Shown: one piece after another, positions 35,210 to 43,426 of the stretch
Position numbering within the stretch: the first letter of the stretch is position 1
How the letters are laid out: each line of letters begins with the position of its first letter
Origin: Vibrio gigantis
GTDB taxonomy: Bacteria > Pseudomonadota > Gammaproteobacteria > Enterobacterales > Vibrionaceae
Reading direction: 5' to 3'
DNA: 64,000 bases
Assembly (NCBI RefSeq): GCF_024347515.1
Contig: NZ_AP025493.1
Span: 310,001 to 374,000, forward strand
Program-made: the position numbers and the translations under genes
The notes under the pieces: generated by a model
Told to the model about the DNA's origin: nothing
The model's database searches: none
What the model saw: only the letters and a program-made list of their open reading frames with translations

Positions 35210-36895
35210 CTAAACACTCAATTCGTGTTCTGCGTTCTCACCTGCTTCATGCTTGTTCAAATCACTCTTCAGATTCAAGTCGCTTTGTTCACTCAAACCA
35301 TATTGCTCTTTGATCTGGTCAGCAATCTTCTCTGCGATCATGATAGTTGGCGCGTTGGTATTCGCACCGACAAGTGTCGGCATAATTGAAGCGTCAATGA
35401 CTCGTAAACTCTCTAGCCCATGAACTTTCAAATCTTTGTCCACTACTGCCAGTACATCATCGGCGGTGCCCATTTTACAGGTTCCTACAGGGTGGTACTG
35501 GGTATCTGAACGATTACGGATATCTTGTTCAATCGCCTTGTCATCATTGGCATCGACCGGATAAAAAGCATCCCCACGAATATCATCAAACGCTTCGCTT
35601 TCTAGCATCTGATATTGCTTCTTCCACCCTTTAATCATGATTTCCATGTCATCAGGGTGACTGAAAAACGCTGGGTCGATCTTTGGAGGATCGTAAGGAT
35701 CAGAGCTATTGAGTGTCACGGTGCCATGGCTTTTTGGCCTCAGCAAGGTGACATGTGATGTAAAGCCATGACTGGTATGGATTTTTCTCGCATGGTCATC
35801 CACTACCGCAACGACAAATACAAACTCCAAATCCGGCACTGCGATATGATCATCAGAACAAAGAAAACCAATGCCTTCCGCAAAGTTGCTGCTCATTTTC
35901 CCACGGCGCTCTTTGTGCCACAAAGGTAATGCTTTGGTCATTTCAGCGGCCATTTGCAACGAGATACCGAAAGTTTCTCGCTTTTCGCTGCACTTATAGG
36001 AGTGAACCAAATCGATATGATCTTGCAAGTTCTTACCCACTCCTGGTAGCTCATGGACTTGCTCGATGCTATGTTCCGCAAGCTCATCTTTAGCACCCAC
36101 GCCTGACAGCAACAACAGTTGAGGAGATCCGAATGCGCCTGCAGATAGAATGACTTCCTTGTTACATCGAATCTGGTAGCACTTACCGTTTGAACCATAT
36201 TCAACTCCAACCGCTTTCTTACCTTCAAACAAGACTTTATGAGTCGTCGCTTTAGTTACGACAGTTAGGTTGGAACGCGATAGGTTTGGCGTTAAGTAAG
36301 CCTTGGCAGCACTGCATCGTTCACCATTTAACTGAGTTACCTGAGTCGGCATGGCACCAAACTGAGCAGCTCCGTTGATGTCTTCATTTCGCGGTACACC
36401 TATCGATTCACACGCGGACAAGTAGCGCTCCAACATTGGGCTCGGCGACCTAAGGTTTGCCACATTTAAAGGACCACCTTGACCATGATACTCATCTTTG
36501 TGTACTTCGTTGTTTTCAGCTTTCTTAAAGTAAGGCAGGCATGACTCATAGCCCCATCCTGCATTACCTAAACTTTCCCAAGTGTCATAGTCATAGCGAT
36601 GCCCACGCGCGTACATCATGGCGTTAATAGAACTCGACCCGCCTAGTGTCTTCCCTCTCGGCTGATAACCTTTACGACCATTTAAGCCCGGCTGTTCAAC
36701 CGTCTCAAAAGCCCAGTTATTGAGCTTGGTTGGCATCATCGCCACAACGCCAACTGGAGTATGAATAAAGGGGCTTGTGTCTTTGCCACCAGCCTCGAGC
36801 AAACACACGGTAGTATTTGGTTCTTCTGACAATCGAGAAGCCATCACGCACCCAGCTGAGCCGCCGCCTACAATAATAAAGTCATAGTTATCCAT
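35210..36895 (-). CDS. GMC-family FAD-dependent oxidoreductase (choline/alcohol dehydrogenase-like)
   Basis: A 561-residue flavoenzyme from the ATG at 36895, which has GGGGAGG 8 bp upstream. The N-terminal FAD Rossmann motif is DFIIVGGGSAGCVMASRLSE, followed by the GMC signatures RGKTLGGSSSINAMMYARGH and ILSAGAFGSPQLLLLSGVG. The C-terminal catalytic His and Asn are near 468 (YHPVGTCKMG) and 514 (VGANTNAPT). It oxidises an alcohol to an aldehyde; the choline substrate is not implied, as betaine genes are absent. It overlaps the acyl-CoA ligase gene by 8 bp, which points to a pathway of alcohol to activated acid. The C-terminal tail is charged. Confidence 0.92.
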   Translation of the reverse strand: MDNYDFIIVGGGSAGCVMASRLSEEPNTTVCLLEAGGKDTSPFIHTPVGVVAMMPTKLNNWAFETVEQPGLNGRKGYQPRGKTLGGSSSINAMMYARGHRYDYDTWESLGNAGWGYESCLPYFKKAENNEVHKDEYHGQGGPLNVANLRSPSPMLERYLSACESIGVPRNEDINGAAQFGAMPTQVTQLNGERCSAAKAYLTPNLSRSNLTVVTKATTHKVLFEGKKAVGVEYGSNGKCYQIRCNKEVILSAGAFGSPQLLLLSGVGAKDELAEHSIEQVHELPGVGKNLQDHIDLVHSYKCSEKRETFGISLQMAAEMTKALPLWHKERRGKMSSNFAEGIGFLCSDDHIAVPDLEFVFVVAVVDDHARKIHTSHGFTSHVTLLRPKSHGTVTLNSSDPYDPPKIDPAFFSHPDDMEIMIKGWKKQYQMLESEAFDDIRGDAFYPVDANDDKAIEQDIRNRSDTQYHPVGTCKMGTADDVLAVVDKDLKVHGLESLRVIDASIMPTLVGANTNAPTIMIAEKIADQIKEQYGLSEQSDLNLKSDLNKHEAGENAEHELSV

Positions 36896-38495
36896 TGATT
36901 GCCTCCCCAACTTCTAAAGGATGTAGCTCTCGCTTTAAGATTTTTCCTGTTGCCGTCATGGGTAGCGCGCTACGAATGAATACTTTACGAGGGTATTTGT
37001 AATCGGCCAGTTGTTCTCGGCACCATGCCATTAACGCTTTACTGTCACATTGTGTATGCTCGTGTAGTACCACATGGGCATGAATCTCTTCACCCAACTG
37101 CTCATGATGTTCACCAACCACAGCCACCATCTCAACATCCGGGTGACACATCAACACTTCTTCGATTTCTCTAGGATAAACGTTATAACCGCCTCGGATG
37201 ATCATGTCTTTCACACGATCAACAATGAACAAGTTACCGTTCTCATCAACCCGTCCGATATCACCCGTTAAAAACCAACCATCTCTGATCGCTTCTGCCG
37301 TTGCTTCAGGTCGTTGATAGTAACCTTTCATGACACTTGGGCTCTTAATGCACACTTCACCCAACTCTCCCATCGCCACTGACTTGCCCTGCACGTCAGT
37401 GATCTTGATAAGATGTCCACACAGTGGTTGACCAACACTGCCAGACAGTCGATCACCATCAATGTGATTAAAGGTCGCGACTGGCGCCGTTTCAGATAGC
37501 CCGTACCCTTCCAATATCGGCAGTTCAAAGCGCGACTCAAACTGACGAATAACCTCAAGTGGCATAGACGCCCCTCCAGACACACCTAACCTCAAGCTAT
37601 GCTTAACCTGTTCAGAACGTTTGCTTGTGTTTTCAGAAGTATCAGGAGATTCTTCTCCCGCTCTGAGCAGCGCGATATACATGGTAGGAACGCCAGCAAA
37701 CACGCTTACTTTGTGGCTAATGATTTGTTCAATCACCAATGATGGTTCAAAGCGTGGAATCAAGACCATAGTTGAACCCGTCAACACACTCGCGTTCATC
37801 ATTACGGTTTGACCAAAACTATGGAACAGAGGAAGTGTTGCCATTGTTGTATCGCTGTATTCCAATCTCATCAGATACTGCGAGGACATTGCGTTGGTTT
37901 GCATGTTGGTGTGAGACAGCTCAGCCCCTTTTGGCTGGCCAGTAGTACCTGAGGTATACAGGATGACCGCTGTATCATCTCCATGGCAGGCTATAGATTC
38001 AAAAGGTTCTAGAGGTTGTCTCAACCAATCAGTCATGATTTCCTTCTTTTCAGCGGTTTCTGTAGAGCACGCATCACTACCTGAAGGGAGCGGCATAGAG
38101 ACAAAATATTCACAGTTATTGGCCTGTTCAAAGGCTTGTAGCCCGTAACGCCCAATAGGAAGATCATCAGTCCCCTCAAAACAAAGGTAGGCCTTCGCGT
38201 CAGAGTCATTCAAGTGATAAGCAATTTCTCTCGCCTTAAACAACACGTTTAAAGGGACGACAACGCAGCCTGCTTTCAGAATGCCGTAATATGCGATGGG
38301 GAAATAAGTCACATTAGGACACGACAACGCAACCTTATCCCCTTTATTTAGTCCAAGTCGCTTTAGATTTGCAGCGACCTTCCCTGCAAGTTGTTCCAAC
38401 TGAGCAAAGCTGACTTCATCCGCCCCCATACGTAGGGCGGCTTTGGTTGGAAAGAGTGAAGCGCTACGTTCTAAGTTAACAGCAAGATTGTGCAT
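36888..38495 (-). CDS. acyl-CoA ligase (class I adenylate-forming)
   Basis: A 535-residue ligase from the ATG at 38495, chosen because AAGGAG lies 7 bp upstream; a longer frame to 38531 has none. Motifs in order: ILYTSGTTGQPKGAELSH (ATP P-loop), EGYGLSETAP, GDIGRVDENGNLFIVDRVKDMIIRGGYNVYP and the catalytic lysine in TATGKILKREL. It activates a fatty or aromatic acid to its CoA ester. Chain-length preference is not clear. First gene of an operon with the GMC oxidoreductase, facing an AraC regulator. Confidence 0.92.
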   Translation of the reverse strand: MHNLAVNLERSASLFPTKAALRMGADEVSFAQLEQLAGKVAANLKRLGLNKGDKVALSCPNVTYFPIAYYGILKAGCVVVPLNVLFKAREIAYHLNDSDAKAYLCFEGTDDLPIGRYGLQAFEQANNCEYFVSMPLPSGSDACSTETAEKKEIMTDWLRQPLEPFESIACHGDDTAVILYTSGTTGQPKGAELSHTNMQTNAMSSQYLMRLEYSDTTMATLPLFHSFGQTVMMNASVLTGSTMVLIPRFEPSLVIEQIISHKVSVFAGVPTMYIALLRAGEESPDTSENTSKRSEQVKHSLRLGVSGGASMPLEVIRQFESRFELPILEGYGLSETAPVATFNHIDGDRLSGSVGQPLCGHLIKITDVQGKSVAMGELGEVCIKSPSVMKGYYQRPEATAEAIRDGWFLTGDIGRVDENGNLFIVDRVKDMIIRGGYNVYPREIEEVLMCHPDVEMVAVVGEHHEQLGEEIHAHVVLHEHTQCDSKALMAWCREQLADYKYPRKVFIRSALPMTATGKILKRELHPLEVGEAING

Positions 38496-38747
38496 CCATG
38501 ATCTCCTTGTTTGGCTGGACCTAGCGGTCACATTCGCCTTAGACGTTTAATCGTTGTAATGAGTTTTGTCTTTGTTGCTACGGGAGTCGCATATTGGATC
38601 GTCACGTATATAAAAGTGATTATTGAGAAAATGTTGGAAACGAACCAATGTGCAACTTGTGAAATTACAACATTTTGATAACATCCCGAACAGGTTTCAA
38701 AAAGACAAAAACCGGTGATATTCGGACACAACTCTAATAAGCCAAGT

Positions 38748-38784
38748 AAAACTTTGAACTAACGAATAAAAATTTTGAATTAAC
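38748..38784 (+). promoter_or_regulatory. AraC-type direct-repeat operator
   Basis: AAAACTTTGAACTAAC (38748-38763) and AAAATTTTGAATTAAC (38769-38784) agree at 14 of 16 positions and begin 21 bp apart, the spacing of AraC half-sites. They lie in the 367-bp gap between the ligase and the divergent AraC gene, 79 bp before the latter. The same gap has an inverted repeat AAAATGTTG/CAACATTTT (38628-38636 and 38668-38676). Confidence 0.65.
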
Positions 38785-38862
38785 TTGGGGAAGTGAGAAC
38801 AGACAAGAAGCGAAAATGTTAAGAGTTCGGTTAAGATGACCAACTTCAACAAGAGGAATTCT

Positions 38863-39888
38863 ATGGAATACACCGCAGTCTATGAACCCGATATGCAAGC
38901 ATTCGGTATTCTTGACCTTCAACTACTGCATCGTTACATGTCACCGGCTCTCAGTATCGAAGCGTTGCTGGAAGGCAGTAATATTGATGATCTTCAACTC
39001 AATACGCCAGATACTCACATTACTTTGGCGCAAAAGTTGGCGGTGTTCAGTAACGCACTAGCGAATACGGATGAAGGCGGATTAGGTTTACGAGTTGGCC
39101 AGCAGGCCCGATTTAGCGACTTTGGTGTGTTGGGCTATGCGGTGTTCAGTAGCGAAACGCTATTAGATGCTTTGTTGATCGGATTTAAATACTTGCAACT
39201 TGCCGGCCCCGTGCTGAGAAAGACCATGTCTGTAGAGGATAACGTTGGGTACTTTCGTGCAGAACAACTGATCGACTTAGATTCTGTGCTGCCATTTTGT
39301 TGCGAATATTGGTTTGCGGCGATCCAAAGCCTGTGTGAAGAAGTGCTGCAACAGCCCTTTCCATCTCAAGTGATCCGCTTCCCTTATCCGAAGCCAGAGT
39401 ACGGTGACCTTTACACTGAGGTTTTTCGTTGCCCTGTTGAATTTAATAGTGACCGCCTTGAATGGCAGTTTGATGCAACCAGTTTGTACTCACCTCTCCC
39501 TACGGCCAATACCATCACATTGCAGATGTGTCTTAAATCATGTGATGACATGTTGGCAAAAGTAAGTGCATCCACCAGCTTAAAAGAAAAAGTCTCTCAA
39601 ATGCTTCTTGAGAGGCCGGGATGTTACCCATCGATAGAGTCGATCTCCTCAGAGTTGGGCATGTCATCTCGTACATTGCGTCGCCATCTTAAAGCAGCCG
39701 ATACGAGCTACCAGAAAATACTCGATCACGTTCGTTTCCATCTTTCTCGACACTACCTTTCGTCGACAAAAATGAGTATTGAAGAGATTTCTGAGCGTGT
39801 TGGTTTTTCTGACAGTGCGAACTTCCGTCACGCTTTTCGCAAATGGAGTGGAAGCTCACCACGTCAATACCGAAAAGAAGCGGTCTAA
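38863..39888 (+). CDS. AraC-family regulator with PF12625-type N-terminal domain
   Basis: A 341-residue protein from the ATG at 38863 (AGAGGAA 6 bp upstream). The N-terminal half (about 15-200) is the Arabinose_bd-like domain of OruR/ArgR-like regulators: LGLRVGQQARFSDFGVLGYAVFSSETLLDAL. The C-terminal half has ISSELGMSSRTLRRHLKAADTSYQKIL and the second motif ISERVGFSDSANFRHAFRKWSGSSPRQYR. Such regulators commonly activate adjacent catabolic operons, here the divergent ligase-oxidoreductase pair. Direct repeats in the shared promoter are its likely binding site. Confidence 0.9.
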   Translation: MEYTAVYEPDMQAFGILDLQLLHRYMSPALSIEALLEGSNIDDLQLNTPDTHITLAQKLAVFSNALANTDEGGLGLRVGQQARFSDFGVLGYAVFSSETLLDALLIGFKYLQLAGPVLRKTMSVEDNVGYFRAEQLIDLDSVLPFCCEYWFAAIQSLCEEVLQQPFPSQVIRFPYPKPEYGDLYTEVFRCPVEFNSDRLEWQFDATSLYSPLPTANTITLQMCLKSCDDMLAKVSASTSLKEKVSQMLLERPGCYPSIESISSELGMSSRTLRRHLKAADTSYQKILDHVRFHLSRHYLSSTKMSIEEISERVGFSDSANFRHAFRKWSGSSPRQYRKEAV

Positions 39889-40156
39889 CAGAAAATAACG
39901 CATTCAATTAAATTCTAGTCACAGTAATTAATATGCTATCGCCTTCTCTATTAAATGACCGATGAACAAGGGTTTAACGGCTTTTTGACCACATAAAATT
40001 TCGATAAATCATAAAATCTCACAACGGTATTTTAGTTTTGCTAGTCGACAAATTTCTTTTATCTTAACGACCATTTTTATTCGTTTTACCCAATTCAGTT
40101 TCTCCCCCATAGTCGCGGAAAATTCATCGTTTCTTTTACTATCAGAGGCTCCTGCA

Positions 40157-41308
40157 TTGGACAACATCCAACCAACAACTCGCATAACTGTACCGGTTAT
40201 TGCATTGTCTTTTTACGCGATTGCTTCAGGCTACTTAATGAGCTCTTTGCCATTAATGCTGTCTGAATATGGCCTAGACAGTAATCTATCGAGTTGGTTG
40301 GCGAGTGCCTTTTATGCAGGTCTTCTAGCGGGTACGTTATTGATCGAGCGTGCGATTGCTCGTATTGGTCATAAAGACGCGTTTGTAATGGCACTGAGCG
40401 TGTTCATCGCAACGATCCTTGTGTTGCCATTAATCCCACACCAAGCAGTGTGGCTAATTGCGCGCTTTGTTGCGGGTGTGTCGGTTGCGGGTATTTTCGT
40501 CATTGTTGAATCATGGCTAATGAGCGGTGACGAATCACAACGAGCAAAACGCTTAGCGATTTACATGTGTTCACTATACGGCGGTTCTGCAGTTGGTCAG
40601 CTAGGCATTGGTTACCTGGGTATCACTGGCGGCGTACCTTTTATCGCGATGTTCACACTGCTATTTGGTGCAATCATTGTGTTGATGTACGGACAAGCGA
40701 CACCACCACAGATTCACGATGCTCAGTCTCTGTCTCTAAAACAGATCAGCAAATTGAGCCACAGCGCTTTAATTGGCTGCATCGTGTCTGGGCTGACACT
40801 GGGTGCTATTTACGGTTTGATGCCAGTAGAGCTTGCTCAACGTAACATTGCGCATGAAGACATTGGTGGCTTGATGGCTTTAGTGATCATGGGTGGCATG
40901 GCTGTACAGCCGATGGTGACTTGGTTATCTCACCATGTAGGTCAAGTGTTGTTAATGGCTTTGTTCTGCCTACTCGGTGTGGCAAGCATTGGCGTACTAA
41001 CGATCAATCATGACTTCTACGTATTAGGCATGAGCCTGTTCGTACTAGGCATGGCGACGTTCGCACTTTACCCAATTGCAATTAACTTGGGCTGCCGTAA
41101 CTTAGATCCAAGCTACTTGGTATCAGTGACTCAAATCATGCTGCTTTGCTACAGCATAGGTTCAGTTGCGGGTCCGATTGTGGCGGACAGCTTCATGGAT
41201 TCGCAAGCTGGGTTATTTACTTACCTGTTTGCGTCTCTACTAGCGACTACGATTTACATGTTGATCGCAAGCCTTAAACGCTCTCACCTACAAATTGCTG
41301 GTGAATAA
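40157..41308 (+). CDS. MFS transporter, YcaD-like
   Basis: A 383-residue protein with about 12 helices. The start is TTG at 40157 with AGAGG upstream; there is no better ATG in the region. IERAIARIGHKDAFVMA is the MFS loop 2-3 motif, and FVAGVSVAGIFVIVESWLMS with GLTLGAIYGLMPVELA resemble E. coli YcaD. Substrate unknown. The 268-bp gap upstream (39889-40156) has no other feature. It is followed by its own terminator. Confidence 0.88.
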   Translation: MDNIQPTTRITVPVIALSFYAIASGYLMSSLPLMLSEYGLDSNLSSWLASAFYAGLLAGTLLIERAIARIGHKDAFVMALSVFIATILVLPLIPHQAVWLIARFVAGVSVAGIFVIVESWLMSGDESQRAKRLAIYMCSLYGGSAVGQLGIGYLGITGGVPFIAMFTLLFGAIIVLMYGQATPPQIHDAQSLSLKQISKLSHSALIGCIVSGLTLGAIYGLMPVELAQRNIAHEDIGGLMALVIMGGMAVQPMVTWLSHHVGQVLLMALFCLLGVASIGVLTINHDFYVLGMSLFVLGMATFALYPIAINLGCRNLDPSYLVSVTQIMLLCYSIGSVAGPIVADSFMDSQAGLFTYLFASLLATTIYMLIASLKRSHLQIAGE

Positions 41309-41338
41309 GTCATTATCTTACTTTTGAGCGATACACAT

Positions 41339-41386
41339 AGGGGCGCTTCACTAAAGACATTACGTCCAAATGAAGTGCCCTTTTTT
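41339..41386 (+). terminator. rho-independent terminator after the MFS gene
   Basis: GGGCGCTTCA and TGAAGTGCCC (one G-T pair) form a 10-bp stem around a 20-nt loop, followed by six T. Confidence 0.85.
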
Positions 41387-41410
41387 ATACGCGATATTTA
41401 GAAGATGACA

Positions 41411-41752
41411 CTAAGGTTGGAACACGTAGCCTTCACCAGTGATCGTTAGGATCAATCCATCACCAAGAATTGAGCGTATCTCTGAAATAGCGACAATCAC
41501 AGAAGAGTTTGTGACCTTCTCACCTTCCCAGCCAATGTCTTTTAGCTGTGGAACACTGAATAGTTGTCCACGGTGACGATTCATAGAAAGAATAATCTTT
41601 CTATAAGCCAATGGCATCGTTCCTACGATATAACCATTTTCTAAATTGCGTATGAGCTTTGTGTTCAGCTCAATAACTTTGCCGTTTACCTCCAATACCT
41701 CGTTTTGTTCTACACGTTTATCTTCAATTACAGGGGAAGAGTCCGTATTCAT
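41411..41752 (-). CDS. solitary winged-helix regulator (ToxR/OmpR-type DNA-binding domain)
   Basis: A 113-residue protein consisting almost only of an OmpR/ToxR-type winged helix (about 28-112): GYIVGTMPLAYRKIILSMNRHRGQLFSVPQLKDIGWEG, then TNSSVIVAISEIRSIL and the wing ITGEGYVFQP. It has no receiver domain and no membrane segment, unlike ToxR or TcpP. It is clearly related to the next gene on the same strand and probably arose by tandem duplication. Targets unknown. Confidence 0.75.
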   Translation of the reverse strand: MNTDSSPVIEDKRVEQNEVLEVNGKVIELNTKLIRNLENGYIVGTMPLAYRKIILSMNRHRGQLFSVPQLKDIGWEGEKVTNSSVIVAISEIRSILGDGLILTITGEGYVFQP

Positions 41753-41906
41753 ATAATATTCCCTAATAGAGCAACCAACGACACAACTTTATTAAGAGGT
41801 GTGTTTAATAACGTCACTTATAAATGGACGTTTCAAATCGAAGATAATGAAAGCAGCTTATACGGTAAAGTGATTAAAATTTTATTATTAGATTATGAAC
41901 AGAATA

Positions 41907-42305
41907 TCAACAGCAGGGTCTAGGCTCTAACAAATAACCTTCATTCGGTATGGTATAGATACATTTACAGTCTATCATCCTGCGAATTTCATAAATGGCA
42001 ACAAGCACTGAAGCGGATGTTACCGATTTCCCTGGCCACCCTACGCGCTTAAGTATGTTCTTGCTGATAACTACACCTTTGTTCTGATAAAGGTAAAAAA
42101 GCACCTTACGGTGAGGTTCAGACAACGTCCCAACAATTGAGCCACTGTCTTCCTTTCGGACCAGTTTCGTTTTAGTATTCACTTCTCTCATGTTCAGAAC
42201 GATTTTTCGTTCAGTGCCAAAATCCGGCATATCCGTTACTTCATGTGGCATTACGTACCTCTTATTTTGTGGATCAACCATAGCAATTTGACTAGTTACG
42301 GTCAT
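41907..42305 (-). CDS. second solitary winged-helix regulator, paralogue of the 41411 gene
   Basis: A 132-residue protein: a 45-residue leader, then a winged helix (about 50-128) with GSIVGTLSEPHRKVLFYLYQNKGVVISKNILKRVGWPG, TSASVLVAIYEIRRMI and IPNEGYLLEPRPCC. It aligns with its neighbour across the whole domain, including the IVGT entry and the EGY wing. It lacks a receiver and membrane anchor, and ends in two cysteines. It lies 154 bp upstream of its paralogue, in an AT-rich stretch (41753-41906) with no gene. Confidence 0.75.
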   Translation of the reverse strand: MTVTSQIAMVDPQNKRYVMPHEVTDMPDFGTERKIVLNMREVNTKTKLVRKEDSGSIVGTLSEPHRKVLFYLYQNKGVVISKNILKRVGWPGKSVTSASVLVAIYEIRRMIDCKCIYTIPNEGYLLEPRPCC

Positions 42306-42482
42306 AAAAGTGAGGGGAAATTACATAACACCAATCTTGAAAAATACAGTAAATCTACTGCATTTCTCGGTTATCAGACATCACAAATGAACACTGTTTT
42401 ATATCGTGTTTTTGATAGGGTTTAGGCCTAGATACGTACCCTATATTACCTTTCCTTTGACTTTGTTTTTCAGATCAGATAG

Positions 42483-43376
42483 TTAGCATAGAAGCCGGTG
42501 GCTTTTACGATATTGGCTCGGTGACAAACCAAAATGCTTCTTAAATCTATGTGAAAAGTTGTAAGGGTCTTTATAGCCTAAACGATTGGCTATCATCGAC
42601 ACCGACCAATCTTGTTGCTTTAGCAAACTGGTTGCTTTATCCATTCTCAACTGAATCAATTTGCTTCGTGGAGACACATTGAATAGCGACTTAGTGACTC
42701 GGTTTAATTGCTCTTCACTAATAAACACTTGCTCCGCCATCCCAGCAACCGTCCAAGGTAGGTGCAAACTACTTTCAATTTCGTTGTATAGCGCCTGAAC
42801 ACGCGCTGTCGTACTGGTCGACTTAGGTTCAAACCCAGTTAACGTACGGATGATTTCACTCATCAGTAGTTTTCGATAACTCGCTCTGCCGCCAATTTCA
42901 AAGTGAACCAAATTCATCAGCGACCAGATTTGCTCACACTCTCCGAAAGGGACAATGCTCTGCCCCAAACTCACGATGTGTTGCCACTGTGAAGTATCTG
43001 GCGTCAGCATCCACGCCATTTTCCAATAGTTGTATTGAGGATCAAGTTCAAATCGAAATGGCGTTTCAGCAGGAAGAACCACAAGCGTATAAGGAGTAAT
43101 AGCTTGTACTGAGGTCGCGGTTGTTAATATTCCGCCCCCATCTTGAGTGAAAATCAATGTATGGACGTTCACCGATTCTCGTTCAACCCAATACGCATCA
43201 TACAGCTTTGCCATTCCCCCCATGTAAACACCGCAGCTTTTCATCTCTGGGATATCTTCAACGGTCAAAAAACGTTCTTTACACTGTTCTGCGAGAAACA
43301 CGTCATCTTGCCAGGTTGATTTTGGCTTCATGTTATCAATGACGGATTCGCACAGGTTTTGTTGTTTTTTAAACAT
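42483..43376 (-). CDS. AraC-family regulator next to MATE pump (pair 2)
   Basis: A 297-residue protein with a cupin-like N-terminal domain (LIFTQDGGGILTTATS, TLVVLPAETPFRFEL) and the AraC DNA-binding half: VAGMAEQVFISEEQLNRVTKSLF and IANRLGYKDPYNFSHRFKKHFGLSPSQYRK. It is divergent from a MATE transporter gene only 50 bp away and has the same architecture as the pair at 24-26 kb. Effector unknown. Confidence 0.88.
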   Translation of the reverse strand: MFKKQQNLCESVIDNMKPKSTWQDDVFLAEQCKERFLTVEDIPEMKSCGVYMGGMAKLYDAYWVERESVNVHTLIFTQDGGGILTTATSVQAITPYTLVVLPAETPFRFELDPQYNYWKMAWMLTPDTSQWQHIVSLGQSIVPFGECEQIWSLMNLVHFEIGGRASYRKLLMSEIIRTLTGFEPKSTSTTARVQALYNEIESSLHLPWTVAGMAEQVFISEEQLNRVTKSLFNVSPRSKLIQLRMDKATSLLKQQDWSVSMIANRLGYKDPYNFSHRFKKHFGLSPSQYRKSHRLLC

Positions 43377-43426
43377 GTTGTTACTTCACTCAAGTCACTA
43401 TAGTTCTGCCATAAATCGGAGAGCTT

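Noticed and set aside
41705..41923. 72-codon plus-strand frame over the gap between the two winged-helix genes
   Set aside because: AT-rich, overlaps the start of one real gene and the end of the other, lacks a ribosome-binding site; likely chance.
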